Below, piece by piece: positions 1 to 8,026 of a stretch of DNA of 33,129 nucleotides; position 1 is the first letter of the stretch; the number at the start of each line of letters is the position of its first letter. Under the pieces are notes generated by a model. That model did no database searches. It worked only from the letters and a program-made list of their open reading frames with translations, and had not been told where the DNA came from. The stretch is from an uncultured Prevotellaceae bacterium (lineage in GTDB: Bacteria; Bacteroidota; Bacteroidia; Bacteroidales; Muribaculaceae), in contig CALDIG010000068.1 in NCBI GenBank assembly GCA_937904375.1, positions 1-33,129 of the forward strand. Reading direction: 5' to 3'. The position numbers and the translations under genes are program-made.

Positions 1-16
1 GACGCTCTTCCGATCT
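1..16 (+). other. Illumina sequencing adapter remnant
   Basis: The first 16 bases, GACGCTCTTCCGATCT, are identical to the 3' end of the standard Illumina read-1 (TruSeq universal) adapter. They are not genomic. The reading frame of the neighbouring minus-strand gene is sound only from base 17 on. This marks a contig end with untrimmed adapter. Confidence 0.95.
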
Positions 17-925
17 ATTGAGGAAATAGATGCCCAGGCCCGTGGCCACGTTTCCGCCGTACAGGTGTTCGGCCCAGTCTATGGCGAACGGGTGGAACTG
101 GTTGCCGCGGAAATACATCATGGGGTACAGCTCGTCCATCAGCCCCTCTCTGAGCCACAGCTGCGCGTCCTGTCCCATGGCGTCGCGCGCATTCCACCCG
201 CGGCTGCTGTACCTGGCCAGGTCACTGTGCTTTCCCACGGGCGAGCACGACATCTTGACCCATGGCTTGCAGCCCTTGACGGCCTGGGCCACGGCCCTCA
301 CTATGCGCGTTATGCATTCCCTGTTTTTCCGTCCGCGCCACTGCTCGGGGTATCGTATATAGTCCAGGTGTATGCCGTCTATGTCGTAGCGGCTGACCAC
401 CTCGCGGCAGATGTCGGCCATGTAGGCCGCTGTGGCGGCCGCCTCGGGGTTCATGTAGGCATCCTGGCGTATGCGCTTCACCACCTCTGGCCGGCGGCTG
501 CGCAGGCTCTTTGCGCCGACGCTGTTCCACTCGCCTATGGGCATGGTCACTATCCAGGCCTGCACCTCCATGCCGCGGCTGTGGCACTCGTCAATCATGA
601 ACTGCAACGGGTCCCATACGGGGTCGGGAGCCTTGCCTGCCTCGCCGGTGAGCCACCGCGACCAGGGCTCGAGGTCGCTGATGTAGGCGGCGTCGGCTTG
701 CGGGCGCACCTGCCAGATGACGGCGTTCACGCCAGCCTGGTCGAGCTTGTTGAGCTGGTCACGAAGGTATTCCTGAGTCTGCTGAGGGGTCATCTTGGCA
801 TACTGCCCTTGCCCTATGATATGCAACCACGCCCCTCGGAACTCGCGCTTGGGAGCGTCTTTCGCACTCGCCATCATCGCAACAAGCACGGCAAGAACAA
901 CTGCTATTTTTCTAAATGATTTCAT
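17..925 (-). CDS. GHL10-type (DUF187) glycoside hydrolase-like lipoprotein/secreted protein, 3' truncated
   Basis: The gene reads from ATG at 925 down to the adapter junction at base 17, 303 codons, with no stop, so the C-terminus is missing. A signal peptide covers about residues 1-21 (MKSFRKIAVVLAVLVAMMAS). It is followed by REFRGAWLHI, a WQVRPQADAAY stretch, an AWIVTMPIGEW segment and DGIHLDYIRYPEQWRG. These are typical of the glycosyl-hydrolase-like family 10 (PF02638, YngK-like), a TIM-barrel family that acts on extracellular or envelope polysaccharide; the substrate is not known. Family members usually exceed 400 residues. The gene follows cls on the same strand, separated by 174 bp of repeats and a hairpin, so it probably has its own transcript. 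A long plus-strand open frame over it is antisense shadow. Confidence 0.85.
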
Positions 926-970
926 GTTAATTAACAATATAGAGTTAAAGAAATGAAATAGTGAATTATC

Positions 971-1049
971 ATCAAACAAAATCAACAAAGAGGAACAAAA
1001 TAAACAAAATTCTTGTTGTTTTTGTCAGGTTTTGTTCTGTTTGTTTGAT
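971..1049. repeat. imperfect inverted repeat between cls and the GHL10 gene
   Basis: ATCAAACAAA at 971-980 is the exact reverse complement of 1040-1049. GAACAAAA at 993-1000 likewise pairs with 1030-1037. Together they form an A/T-rich interrupted hairpin in the intergenic space. The left arm (CAAAATCAACAAA) resembles sequence near 32218-32232. It may be a transcript end or a remnant of a dispersed element; the sequence does not decide which. Confidence 0.5.
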
Positions 1050-1068
1050 ATCGGAAAGATCGTGTTTT

Positions 1069-1103
1069 GCATTCTGCATTCCGCATTCCGCATTCTGCAT
1101 TAT
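1069..1103. repeat. heptamer tandem repeat GCATTCY x4 plus GCATTAT
   Basis: Five consecutive 7-bp units: GCATTCT, GCATTCC, GCATTCC, GCATTCT, GCATTAT. The last unit contains the stop codon of cls (1100-1102 on the minus strand), so in the direction of cls transcription the repeat starts exactly at the stop. Other 7-bp-period repeats with different unit sequences occur at 3855-3958 and 20450-20519. Confidence 0.9.
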
Positions 1104-2551
1104 AATAAGGGTCCAAATAGGCGCACCACGCTTTCCACGGCCTTTTGCCACACTGGGCGCTTGCGCCAGGTGCGCAGGTTGATGCGGGTGCATTGTTTCA
1201 TGTCGGCAATCATCACATCACGCATGCGCTGGTTGAACTCTTGGCTGTAGAGCAGCACGTTGCACTCGAAGTTGTGCTCAAAGCTGCGGAAGTCGAAATT
1301 GGTGGAGCCGGTAGTGACGAAGTCGTCGTCAATCACCACCACCTTAGAGTGCAGCATGCCTGGCTCGTAGAAGTAAATCTTGATGCCGGCGGTGAGGCAT
1401 TGCTTGATGTAGGAATAGGAGGCGTAGCGCAGCAATATGCTGTCGGGCTTGCGAGGAATCATCAGGCGCACGTCAACCTTGCTAAGAGCAGCCACCTGAA
1501 GGGCTTTGAGCAAGGAGTCGCTGGGCAAGAAATAGGGGGTCTGGATATACACGCACTTGCGGGCGCTGTCGATGGCTTTCTGGAACACAAACGCCATATT
1601 CACCCACTGGCTGGTGGGACCACCAGTGACCAGCTGCATGCCTATGGGGTTGGCAATGCTGCCAGGCTCCACCATCTCTACCGGCTCCTCGATGAGCTCG
1701 CGCTTCATGAAGTTCCAGTCGATGGCAAACGACACCTGCAGCGCCGCCACTATGTCGCCTCTCACACGCAGGTGCGTGTCGCGCCAGTGCTTCATCTTTC
1801 CGCCGTCGATATAACGGTCGGCGATGTTCATGCCGCCTATGTATCCTATCTTGCCGTCGATGACCACTATCTTGCGGTGGTTGCGCCAGTTGATGCGGTT
1901 GGCAAACTCAGGGAAGGTGATTTGCATGAAGGGATACACCTCCACTCCTTCCTTGCGCAGCTTCTTGAAATAGGACATGTCGAAGTGGAACGACCCCACG
2001 TGGTCATAGAGCACGCGCACCTTCACGCCCTCTTTGACCTTGGCCTTGAGGATGTCGCCTATCTCGTTGCCTATCTTGTCGTTCTCGATGATGTAGTACT
2101 GGATGTGGATATACTTCTCGGCAGCCAGCAGGTCGCGCTTGAAGGCGTCAAACTTATCCTTGCCGTTGATGAAAATCTCCACCTCGTTGTTGGCAAGCAG
2201 CGGAGAGCCTTGCATACTGCCCACCAGGTTTATCATCTGCTGGCGCTCGCTCTTGACGGTGTCGTAGTGAATCACCTGTTGCGACCGCATCAGGTGCTTA
2301 ATGTCGTCTCGGCCAGTGAGGCGTAGCCGCTTCTTGCGAGATATCATGCGTATGTGCCTCAGGCTGCGGCCAAAGAAGATGTAGAGAATAATACCCACCA
2401 CAGGCAGCAGAATGAGCACGGTAATCCACGCCAAGGTCTTCACAGGGTTGCGGTTCTCACTCACCACCACCCCGATAATCGCCACCGCCGTGATACCATA
2501 CAAAATGGTAAATATCAGGCGAGAATATGGAAACAACTCGGCAAGGATCAT
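1100..2551 (-). CDS. cls: cardiolipin synthase
   Basis: A 483-residue membrane enzyme of the phospholipase D superfamily that condenses two phosphatidylglycerol molecules (or an equivalent donor) into cardiolipin at the inner membrane. Two N-terminal membrane segments (about residues 12-30 and 41-60) match the PLDNc region. They are followed by two HKD motifs: H225-R-K-IVVIDG, with GGMN following, and H401-S-K-VVVIDD, with GSTN following. The length is normal for bacterial cls. The start is ATG at 2551; an 8-bp tandem repeat lies a few bases upstream and no clear TAnnTTTG box is visible. The stop codon lies inside a heptamer repeat. A 393-codon open frame on the opposite strand is a shadow of this gene. 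Confidence 0.95.
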   Translation of the reverse strand: MILAELFPYSRLIFTILYGITAVAIIGVVVSENRNPVKTLAWITVLILLPVVGIILYIFFGRSLRHIRMISRKKRLRLTGRDDIKHLMRSQQVIHYDTVKSERQQMINLVGSMQGSPLLANNEVEIFINGKDKFDAFKRDLLAAEKYIHIQYYIIENDKIGNEIGDILKAKVKEGVKVRVLYDHVGSFHFDMSYFKKLRKEGVEVYPFMQITFPEFANRINWRNHRKIVVIDGKIGYIGGMNIADRYIDGGKMKHWRDTHLRVRGDIVAALQVSFAIDWNFMKRELIEEPVEMVEPGSIANPIGMQLVTGGPTSQWVNMAFVFQKAIDSARKCVYIQTPYFLPSDSLLKALQVAALSKVDVRLMIPRKPDSILLRYASYSYIKQCLTAGIKIYFYEPGMLHSKVVVIDDDFVTTGSTNFDFRSFEHNFECNVLLYSQEFNQRMRDVMIADMKQCTRINLRTWRKRPVWQKAVESVVRLFGPLL

Positions 2552-2557
2552 AATTTA

Positions 2558-2589
2558 GTTGACAAGTTAACAAGTTGACGAGTTAACAA
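2558..2589. repeat. 8-bp tandem repeat GTTRACRA x4
   Basis: Four units: GTTGACAA, GTTAACAA, GTTGACGA, GTTAACAA, just upstream of the cls start codon (minus strand). The rest of the 150-bp gap to the DUF4105 gene is A/T-rich, with no gene or clear promoter. Confidence 0.85.
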
Positions 2590-2701
2590 GGCAATTACAG
2601 CACATTGTCATATAGACTGCTAAATTACACATTTTATAATTATGTAACTGTTTCTATAATATTTTTTAAGAATTTGCGGTGTCGCTTTCGTATAATTCAC
2701 C

Positions 2702-3868
2702 CTAACATTTAGACAAGCACCTCACTGTCAGTGTCGCGGTGAGGAGCTGGTGCGGGAGGTCGAGTTGGTGGCTGAGCGGGGTGGTGAGGATGAAGAGTAC
2801 CAGCACTACAGTATAGAACACATACACCTTGTTGAACCACTGGCGTTTGCGCCATAATAGCCAGATGATGAACGGCAGCGGGTTGAAGGGGATAAGATAC
2901 CAGTTCCAGTGTACTCCGAAGAGTCCTGACACAAAGCTGGTGTGGAGCAACAGCAAGCCACCTAATGTCACTACAGACATCAGTAAGACGTCGATGGCTT
3001 GCGGCAGAACTTTTAGCCCCCACTTGAACTGTGCAAAAGTTATTAGAATGGTGACAATCAACACGAAACCGAAAAACCTCATCGGAGTCAATGGCGAGGG
3101 TTTGAATTCGTTGACCAGCGGCAGCAGCTCTTTCTCGCCAATGACGACAGGCCGCTTGGTGCCATCGCTCCTGACCAGCGAGGCCATCTTCAGCACCTCG
3201 GGCATGAGCTCGGGAGACATCTGTTGCTCGTGCGGCCAGCGAGTGTCGGCCTCGGTGCCGAGGAATGTCATGTTCCAGAACTCCAGCCACGGAGAGTGCC
3301 TTGACAGGTACCTCACACCGTCGCCGTTAACCATGTGGAACTGCTCGGGCCAGCCGTTGAAGTCGATTTTCTCATCGCCAAGCACATGCTCAATGGCGCG
3401 TAGCGACACCGACGAGCAGTTGTTCTGCAGGAGGTTGAATTTGCGTAGCTCGTTGTTCACACAGTCGTCTAGCAGCTGCTGCCATAATTCTTGTTTTTGA
3501 GTCTCGTTGAGCGATAGGGTGTATTGCTTCACTTGACGGCCTTCTTGCTTGTAAATATCTAAGAACTTGGCTGTTGGCACAGCATTCTCATGGGCATCGG
3601 TTTTGCCGAGGAAGAATTGCAGTACCCCTGCCAGTCCCGGCACCTCCTCGAAGCTGAAGCAGCAGTCATAACTCTGCTCGGGCGACTCAATGCGCAGTGC
3701 TACATGGCCGAATTGCGAATACAATGCATTTCCCGGTGACATCACCAACACGCTGGTAGAGATGTTGTTGACGCAAACCGTGTCCTCGCTCTCAGCATTG
3801 GTCGCAAAACACAAGAGTGGCAATATGCTGAGCAATATCAATAGTTTATAACACTTGGCACTTGGCAC
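2702..3868 (-). CDS. DUF4105 envelope protein with C-terminal membrane segments
   Basis: A 388-residue protein. The N-terminus is a signal peptide-like stretch (LLILLSILPLLCFA). It is followed by a DUF4105-type domain with the hallmark GNALYSQFGHVALRI near residues 47-61. The C-terminal third holds about four hydrophobic membrane segments (from about residue 263 to 370). DUF4105 proteins are common in Bacteroidota and have no established biochemical role. The start is odd: the only in-frame initiator near the signal peptide is GTG at 3868 (or a downstream TTG), and this GTG lies within a unit of a heptamer repeat array that fills the whole gap to the upstream sulfatase-like gene. The array may have replaced the original ATG and promoter. 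The gene could be co-transcribed from the upstream gene. Confidence 0.8.
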   Translation of the reverse strand: MPSAKCYKLLILLSILPLLCFATNAESEDTVCVNNISTSVLVMSPGNALYSQFGHVALRIESPEQSYDCCFSFEEVPGLAGVLQFFLGKTDAHENAVPTAKFLDIYKQEGRQVKQYTLSLNETQKQELWQQLLDDCVNNELRKFNLLQNNCSSVSLRAIEHVLGDEKIDFNGWPEQFHMVNGDGVRYLSRHSPWLEFWNMTFLGTEADTRWPHEQQMSPELMPEVLKMASLVRSDGTKRPVVIGEKELLPLVNEFKPSPLTPMRFFGFVLIVTILITFAQFKWGLKVLPQAIDVLLMSVVTLGGLLLLHTSFVSGLFGVHWNWYLIPFNPLPFIIWLLWRKRQWFNKVYVFYTVVLVLFILTTPLSHQLDLPHQLLTATLTVRCLSKC

Positions 3869-3958
3869 TTGACACTTGAAACTTACACTTAAAACTTAAA
3901 ACTTATAACTTAACACTTAACACTTATAACTTAACACTTAACACTTAAAACTTATAAC
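3855..3958. repeat. heptamer tandem array, 15 units of GTKNNAA (minus strand)
   Basis: Read on the minus strand the array is GTTATAA, GTTTTAA, GTGTTAA, GTGTTAA, GTTATAA and so on to GTGCCAA, GTGCCAA: fifteen 7-bp units, one of them 6 bp. It begins inside the stop codon of the sulfatase-like gene (3952-3954) and runs into the GTG start of the DUF4105 gene (3868). It therefore makes up essentially the whole intergenic space. The same unit family recurs at 20450-20519. Confidence 0.95.
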
Positions 3959-5790
3959 TTATTATGTGCTATTTTTTTCCACCAGTTGGTCTTTATAAGG
4001 GTATTTGAGACTTGCCAGGCATCATTCTGGTGGCGGAATAGTGGGGACGAGGTGTCGCCGGCGGTCTCTCCAGGAGCGGGCACCGCCGAGCGCACGCTAT
4101 TGCGCAGCAGGCTGTGGCCTAGTCCTTTCCACCAATAGGCATTGGCACCCATAATGTCGAGCAGGGTGGGATAGATATCAATTTGCCCCACAGGTCCCTC
4201 GATGCGCCTGACAGGCAACCCGGAGTTAAGGATGACAAACGCGCACTCTATTCCCCGTTTCGAAAGTGCCGCTCTGCCTCGAGGGTCGTCATCGACGAAA
4301 TCGCTGTGGTCGCTGGCGACTATTATCACGGTGTTGTCGTAGAGGTTATCGTTCTTTAGCCGTTGAATGAAAGTTCCTAACTGACGGTCAAAGAACGCCA
4401 CTTTCTCAAGGTAGTTGCGCACATTGACGGTGTATTGCATTGATTGAGAGATCCAAGTGGGCTTCACGTCCTCGAGTTTGTTGTAGGGCACATGGGTGGT
4501 GCCGGTGAAAATCATGGCGTAGAACGGTTGCCGCTGACTGGCGAGTTTGCCATTGGCAAACTCCAGCAGAGCTTTATCAATCGACTCTCCCGACTTTTTA
4601 TAATCCTCACGGTAGCAGTCTTGCAGGCATAGCTCGTCAAAGCCATAGCTGCGGGCGGTGTTCTCCACATTCCACATTCCAGTGCGGTCAACGGTGATTT
4701 CGATAGAGCGGTATTGCGGGTTGATCGCCTTGAGTGCCTTGGCGAGCGACGGATATTCGTTCTCACCATAGTCCATCGCCACCGACTGTGTGGTGAGTGG
4801 CAGGATGCCGGTATTGTAGATAAACATCCCATCGCTGGAGCGTCCGTTCTTCACTTGTGCCATCATCTGCGTGCAGGAGATTGACGCTGAGTCGCCCACA
4901 AGGCTGTTAAGCACCGGGCACACTTCTTGACCGTCAATCTTGAGGTTGATAGCCCAAGCGTTTAGCGACTCGACCATAATCAGCACCAAGTTGCGCGATG
5001 GAGCCACACAGTAGGGGTTGTCGGTATATTTCGGCACATCATCGTCGATAAATTGCTGTGCCTGCTCTTTCTCCTCGGCGGTAATGCCGGTGAAAGCCTT
5101 GCCAATAGTGTAAATCACATACGCCACATTGCCGTTCTTGACGGGATAGACCTTGTTGTTGAAGTTTACGAGAGAGTAATATTTTTGAGGGAAAAAGTCT
5201 TGCGGGCTTATGCGGCTACGCCTTGCTTCAAGAGCGAAGACAGAGAACTGCAACAACGCCCAAAGGCCTATCGCGGCAAGGGAGTAAGCCCAGCGGCGGC
5301 GAGTGAAAGCGGCACATTCCTTCAGCGGTTTGCGTAGTCTCCAAAGGTATAATACAAGTAATAGAATCGGCAGCACCAGCACCCATACCGCCTCAGGCGT
5401 GATGGTGCCCAAGATGCTGTCGAAGACCACTCCGCCTAGGTTGCTCACATAGAGCCACGACGAGAACGGCATCATGTCGTGATAGGTCTCGTTGTAGGTG
5501 ATTTGGGCAAAGCACCACACGGTCACGATACCCACCATGAGCCACAGCCACCCCTTGCGGCGCGGCGGCAGCAGCCAGTAAAACGCTGTCAAGAACAACA
5601 CGTCGCCCAAGTGGTTCAGGATAAGGAATCGCCATAGCGGCATGGGGTAGAAAGCTCCCTCGGCGAGACGGTGGGAGGTGATGACCATTTGAGCCGTCAT
5701 CACGATGACCGCCAAGGCATAAAAAATAAAAGAGGGAGTTGTAGAACACCTCTTTAATAAAGCGAGAACACGCCGGCACAAGTTTTTCAT
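3952..5790 (-). CDS. LTA synthase-like sulfatase-fold membrane phosphotransferase
   Basis: A 612-residue inner-membrane protein of the alkaline phosphatase/sulfatase superfamily, LtaS type. Such enzymes move phosphoglycerol or phosphoethanolamine onto envelope glycolipids. About five N-terminal membrane segments are visible (residues 20-38, 52-74, 81-97, 132-150, 168-187), followed by the catalytic domain. That domain has LVLIMVESLNAW (E274 as a metal ligand), NGRSSDGMF (S318 at the nucleophile position, where LtaS has Thr), HVPYNKL and IIVASDHSDF (D494, H495). The substrate in a Gram-negative host is unknown. The start is ATG at 5790, six bases after the stop of the small secreted-protein gene, which suggests one transcript. 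The stop codon falls in the first unit of the heptamer array. Confidence 0.88.
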   Translation of the reverse strand: MKNLCRRVLALLKRCSTTPSFIFYALAVIVMTAQMVITSHRLAEGAFYPMPLWRFLILNHLGDVLFLTAFYWLLPPRRKGWLWLMVGIVTVWCFAQITYNETYHDMMPFSSWLYVSNLGGVVFDSILGTITPEAVWVLVLPILLLVLYLWRLRKPLKECAAFTRRRWAYSLAAIGLWALLQFSVFALEARRSRISPQDFFPQKYYSLVNFNNKVYPVKNGNVAYVIYTIGKAFTGITAEEKEQAQQFIDDDVPKYTDNPYCVAPSRNLVLIMVESLNAWAINLKIDGQEVCPVLNSLVGDSASISCTQMMAQVKNGRSSDGMFIYNTGILPLTTQSVAMDYGENEYPSLAKALKAINPQYRSIEITVDRTGMWNVENTARSYGFDELCLQDCYREDYKKSGESIDKALLEFANGKLASQRQPFYAMIFTGTTHVPYNKLEDVKPTWISQSMQYTVNVRNYLEKVAFFDRQLGTFIQRLKNDNLYDNTVIIVASDHSDFVDDDPRGRAALSKRGIECAFVILNSGLPVRRIEGPVGQIDIYPTLLDIMGANAYWWKGLGHSLLRNSVRSAVPAPGETAGDTSSPLFRHQNDAWQVSNTLIKTNWWKKIAHNKL

Positions 5791-5796
5791 GGCGGG

Positions 5797-6105
5797 TTAT
5801 TTTACAACCACCTTGCGCGACCATCGCCCGGCGCACTTCACGATGTAGAACCCCTTGGGCACATCTACAGTGACCTTGGTGCCGGCACTCACGCGCACGG
5901 TCTTGATGAGCTGGCCTGTGATAGAGTAGATGTTGAAAGTGGCGTCGCTCTCACCCGCTACCATAGCAATGGTACCCTTGCCGCCATAGACCGTAGTCTC
6001 CTCGCTAGATACTTGCTCAACGCGAGGCTCGGCATAGGCGTTAACACTCACTGCACCAACAGCAAGCGCCACGCACAGGGTGAATATGTATAGCAAACGT
6101 CTCAT
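5797..6105 (-). CDS. small secreted protein with a sorting-domain-like C-terminus
   Basis: A 102-residue protein. A signal peptide covers about residues 1-26 (MRRLLYIFTLCVALAVGA, ending near VNAYA). It is followed by a single beta-rich domain: FNIYSITGQLIKTVRV, then GFYIVKCAGRWSRKVVVK. That pattern is the same as in C-terminal Por-secretion/type A sorting-like domains of Bacteroidota, but here it makes up the whole mature protein. ATG at 6105 was chosen over a TTG four codons upstream because the signal peptide starts there and a promoter lies directly in front. It sits six bases upstream of the sulfatase-like gene, so the two are probably co-expressed. No function can be assigned. Confidence 0.75.
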   Translation of the reverse strand: MRRLLYIFTLCVALAVGAVSVNAYAEPRVEQVSSEETTVYGGKGTIAMVAGESDATFNIYSITGQLIKTVRVSAGTKVTVDVPKGFYIVKCAGRWSRKVVVK

Positions 6106-6114
6106 TTCAACTTG

Positions 6115-6144
6115 CAAAATTACAGTTTTTTTTCAAAAAAACAA
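6115..6144 (-). promoter_or_regulatory. Bacteroidota promoter for the small secreted protein/sulfatase-like operon
   Basis: On the minus strand TTG at 6144-6142 is followed after 19 nt by TAATTTTG at 6122-6115, a full match to the TAnnTTTG -7 box. Transcription would begin near 6108, almost at the ATG (6105), which implies a very short or absent leader. Confidence 0.7.
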
Positions 6145-6276
6145 TAATGCCAATACAATTTTTTCAAAAAATTCACGTTAGAAAGCGGTTTCTAATTATT
6201 TAGACATAAAAATCCCTTCAGAGTTTAATGTCAACTCTACCGTCGAGTGTTGTTGACGCAAAAAATCACGCCTTTA

Positions 6277-7149
6277 TTACCGAGGGAATTCCAGCAAGAA
6301 AGTGGTAGTAAATCCCGAGTGCGGATTGTCGAGCAGCGACATCATGCCACCCTGAATGGTGAGTAAACGCCTGCTCAACGACAGTCCAATGCCGTTGCCC
6401 GAGCGTTTGGTGGTGAAGAATGGAATAAAAATTGAGGAGCGCATATCGGCAGGGATTGGTTCGCCATTATTGCTGGCATAGAGGCAAACTTTACCCTCTA
6501 AGCTTTTTGTACACTCCATTCCCAACTTATTGGCGCCTGCCTCAATGGCATTCTTGATGAGATTAATAAGTATCTGCCGCAACAAGTTAGGGTCAGTCTT
6601 GACGATGAGCGATCCGTGAACATTGTTGTGCCATTCAACCTGCTGGTATAATTGCCACATCTCATTGATGACGGGTGCGAGGTCAACTTCTTGAGGGACC
6701 GGCTTTTGCAGCTCGGAATACTTACGATAACCGTCAACAAACGAGTTGAGGTGGGTTACCGTGTTGTGGATAGTGCGTATGCCTTCCTCCATTTGGCTGC
6801 CCTTGACGGCGGGATTGCTCAGCATCGACTGGCTGATGCTGGCGATTGGGGCTGTGGCGTTCATAATCTCGTGAGTGAGCACACGGGTCAGCTTCTCCCA
6901 CGACTCCACCTCTCCCATGTTGACCTGCTCACGGATGTGTTCCCCTAGCTGGTTCAACGTTTCCTGCAATGCCCGCTCCCCCTTGAAAAGGTGACGCGTG
7001 GGCAGTCTGAAGGTCAGGTCACGATTGCGTATCGCCTCTTGCATCAAGCGGGCGCGCACAACAAGCTTATGCTGATGGTAGCAGAACCACAATGCTGCAA
7101 CCGCTATTAGCAAGACTAGGCCTATTATCAACCAGGTCTCAAGACTCAT
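6277..7149 (-). CDS. membrane-anchored histidine kinase without a sensor domain
   Basis: A 290-residue kinase. It has a single membrane segment (residues 6-24) and a short linker, then a dimerisation/phosphoacceptor helix with H93 in LTHEIMNATAPI. The ATP-binding domain carries N196 and N200 in ILINLIKNAIEAG, a G1-like NNGEPIP at 227-233, and GNGIGLSLSRRL at 251-262. There is no room for a periplasmic or PAS sensor, so the signal must come through the membrane segment or a partner. It overlaps the response regulator by 4 bp (ATGA), so the pair is translationally coupled. By analogy with similar Bacteroidota clusters it may control the neighbouring ABC transporter operon; this is inference from position only. 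Confidence 0.92.
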   Translation of the reverse strand: MSLETWLIIGLVLLIAVAALWFCYHQHKLVVRARLMQEAIRNRDLTFRLPTRHLFKGERALQETLNQLGEHIREQVNMGEVESWEKLTRVLTHEIMNATAPIASISQSMLSNPAVKGSQMEEGIRTIHNTVTHLNSFVDGYRKYSELQKPVPQEVDLAPVINEMWQLYQQVEWHNNVHGSLIVKTDPNLLRQILINLIKNAIEAGANKLGMECTKSLEGKVCLYASNNGEPIPADMRSSIFIPFFTTKRSGNGIGLSLSRRLLTIQGGMMSLLDNPHSGFTTTFLLEFPR

Positions 7150-7673
7150 TGTAATTTTTTCATTTTATTATACAACGTCTGCCTGGAGATACCCAGCATC
7201 TCGGCAGCTTTGCTCAAATTGCCGTTGCAACGGTCAAGGGCGCGCCTGATGTACTCGGCCTCCATCTCGTCGAGCGTCACCACATTCTGCTTGGCATCGA
7301 GCACATCTTTAAGCTTGCGTACAAGCTCGTCGTTATCCCAGGGTTTGGTGACGAAATCGGACGCGCCGCGCTTGAGTCCTCGCACGGCCAGCTGCACGTC
7401 GGCATAGGCTGTAATCAACACCACTGGAATCTCGGGGTAATGCTTGCGAATGGCCTGCAGCCACAGCAGCCCATCCTGGCCGCTATTCACTCCAAGGGAA
7501 AAATTCATGTCGAGCAGTATAATATCAACTTGTTCTTGCCCCAACAGGGTTATCAGGCGGTCGGGGCTAGCCAATGTCTTGACTTTCTCGAACGTGCCGC
7601 TCAAGCAGTACTTCAACGCTGTGAGCACCGCCTCGTTGTCATCAACGACCAATATAGTACCATAATCTTTCAT
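7146..7673 (-). CDS. response regulator with receiver and Fis-type HTH (ActR/RegA-like)
   Basis: A 175-residue two-domain regulator. The receiver (residues 1-120) has the acidic pair D11/D12, phosphoacceptor D55 in IILLDMNF, T88 and K110. The C-terminus has a Fis-type helix-turn-helix (LSKAAEMLGISRQTLYNKMKK). The layout is that of an NtrC-type regulator lacking the AAA+ sigma-54 domain, as in ActR/PrrA. ATG at 7673 was preferred to a TTG eight codons upstream because it directly precedes MKDYGTILVVDD. It is the first gene of the regulator-kinase pair. No TAnnTTTG box was found in front of it. Confidence 0.92.
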   Translation of the reverse strand: MKDYGTILVVDDNEAVLTALKYCLSGTFEKVKTLASPDRLITLLGQEQVDIILLDMNFSLGVNSGQDGLLWLQAIRKHYPEIPVVLITAYADVQLAVRGLKRGASDFVTKPWDNDELVRKLKDVLDAKQNVVTLDEMEAEYIRRALDRCNGNLSKAAEMLGISRQTLYNKMKKLQ

Positions 7674-7905
7674 ATCGACAACATATTTCAAAAACAATTA
7701 AAACTTCAGTTATGCATAATTAGGTTTGCAAATTTCGTCAAAACTCTTGAAAAATGCAAACTTTCTTTCAAGATTAATAAGAGGGGTATATGACATTATA
7801 GCACGAAGTCGCCGTTTATTTTAACGCCAAACGCCTTATGATTTTAGGTCAGCAGGTTCTCTGATTTCCACGCTTGCGCGGCATCCCCTAATTACGCATT
7901 GGTTG

Positions 7906-8026
7906 TTATGAACTGTTTTTCCTCTCCTTGATGGTGCGGGTCTTGGAATTGACTGCCATGTCCACTTTCACCTTGCGGCTAGCGTCATTCCAGCAGGGAA
8001 TGACAAGGCACGGCACGTCAGCGACT
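7906..8026 (-). pseudogene. possible C-terminal coding remnant behind the ABC ATPase gene
   Basis: Immediately past the ABC ATPase stop, in a different frame of the same strand, about 40 codons remain open and read like a protein end: VADVPCLVIPCWNDASRKVK, then VDMAVNSKTRTIKERKNSS and TAA at 7908-7906. There is no start codon and the frame closes upstream inside the ATPase gene. It could be the tail of a deleted gene or chance. The rest of the gap to the response regulator (7674-7905) shows nothing clear. Confidence 0.3.

Noticed and set aside
65..919. 284-codon open frame on the plus strand
   Set aside because: Exact antisense of the GHL10 gene, whose minus-strand product has family motifs and a signal peptide.
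1145..2326. 393-codon open frame on the plus strand
   Set aside because: Antisense shadow of cls; low-complexity His/Val/Leu-rich translation with no domain.
2709..3290. 193-codon minus-strand frame overlapping DUF4105
   Set aside because: Out-of-frame shadow; the DUF4105 frame carries the membrane segments and the family motif.
6220..6276. Possible terminator after the histidine kinase
   Set aside because: GTCAAC/GTTGAC stem is only 6 bp with a long loop and no adjacent U-run on the minus strand.
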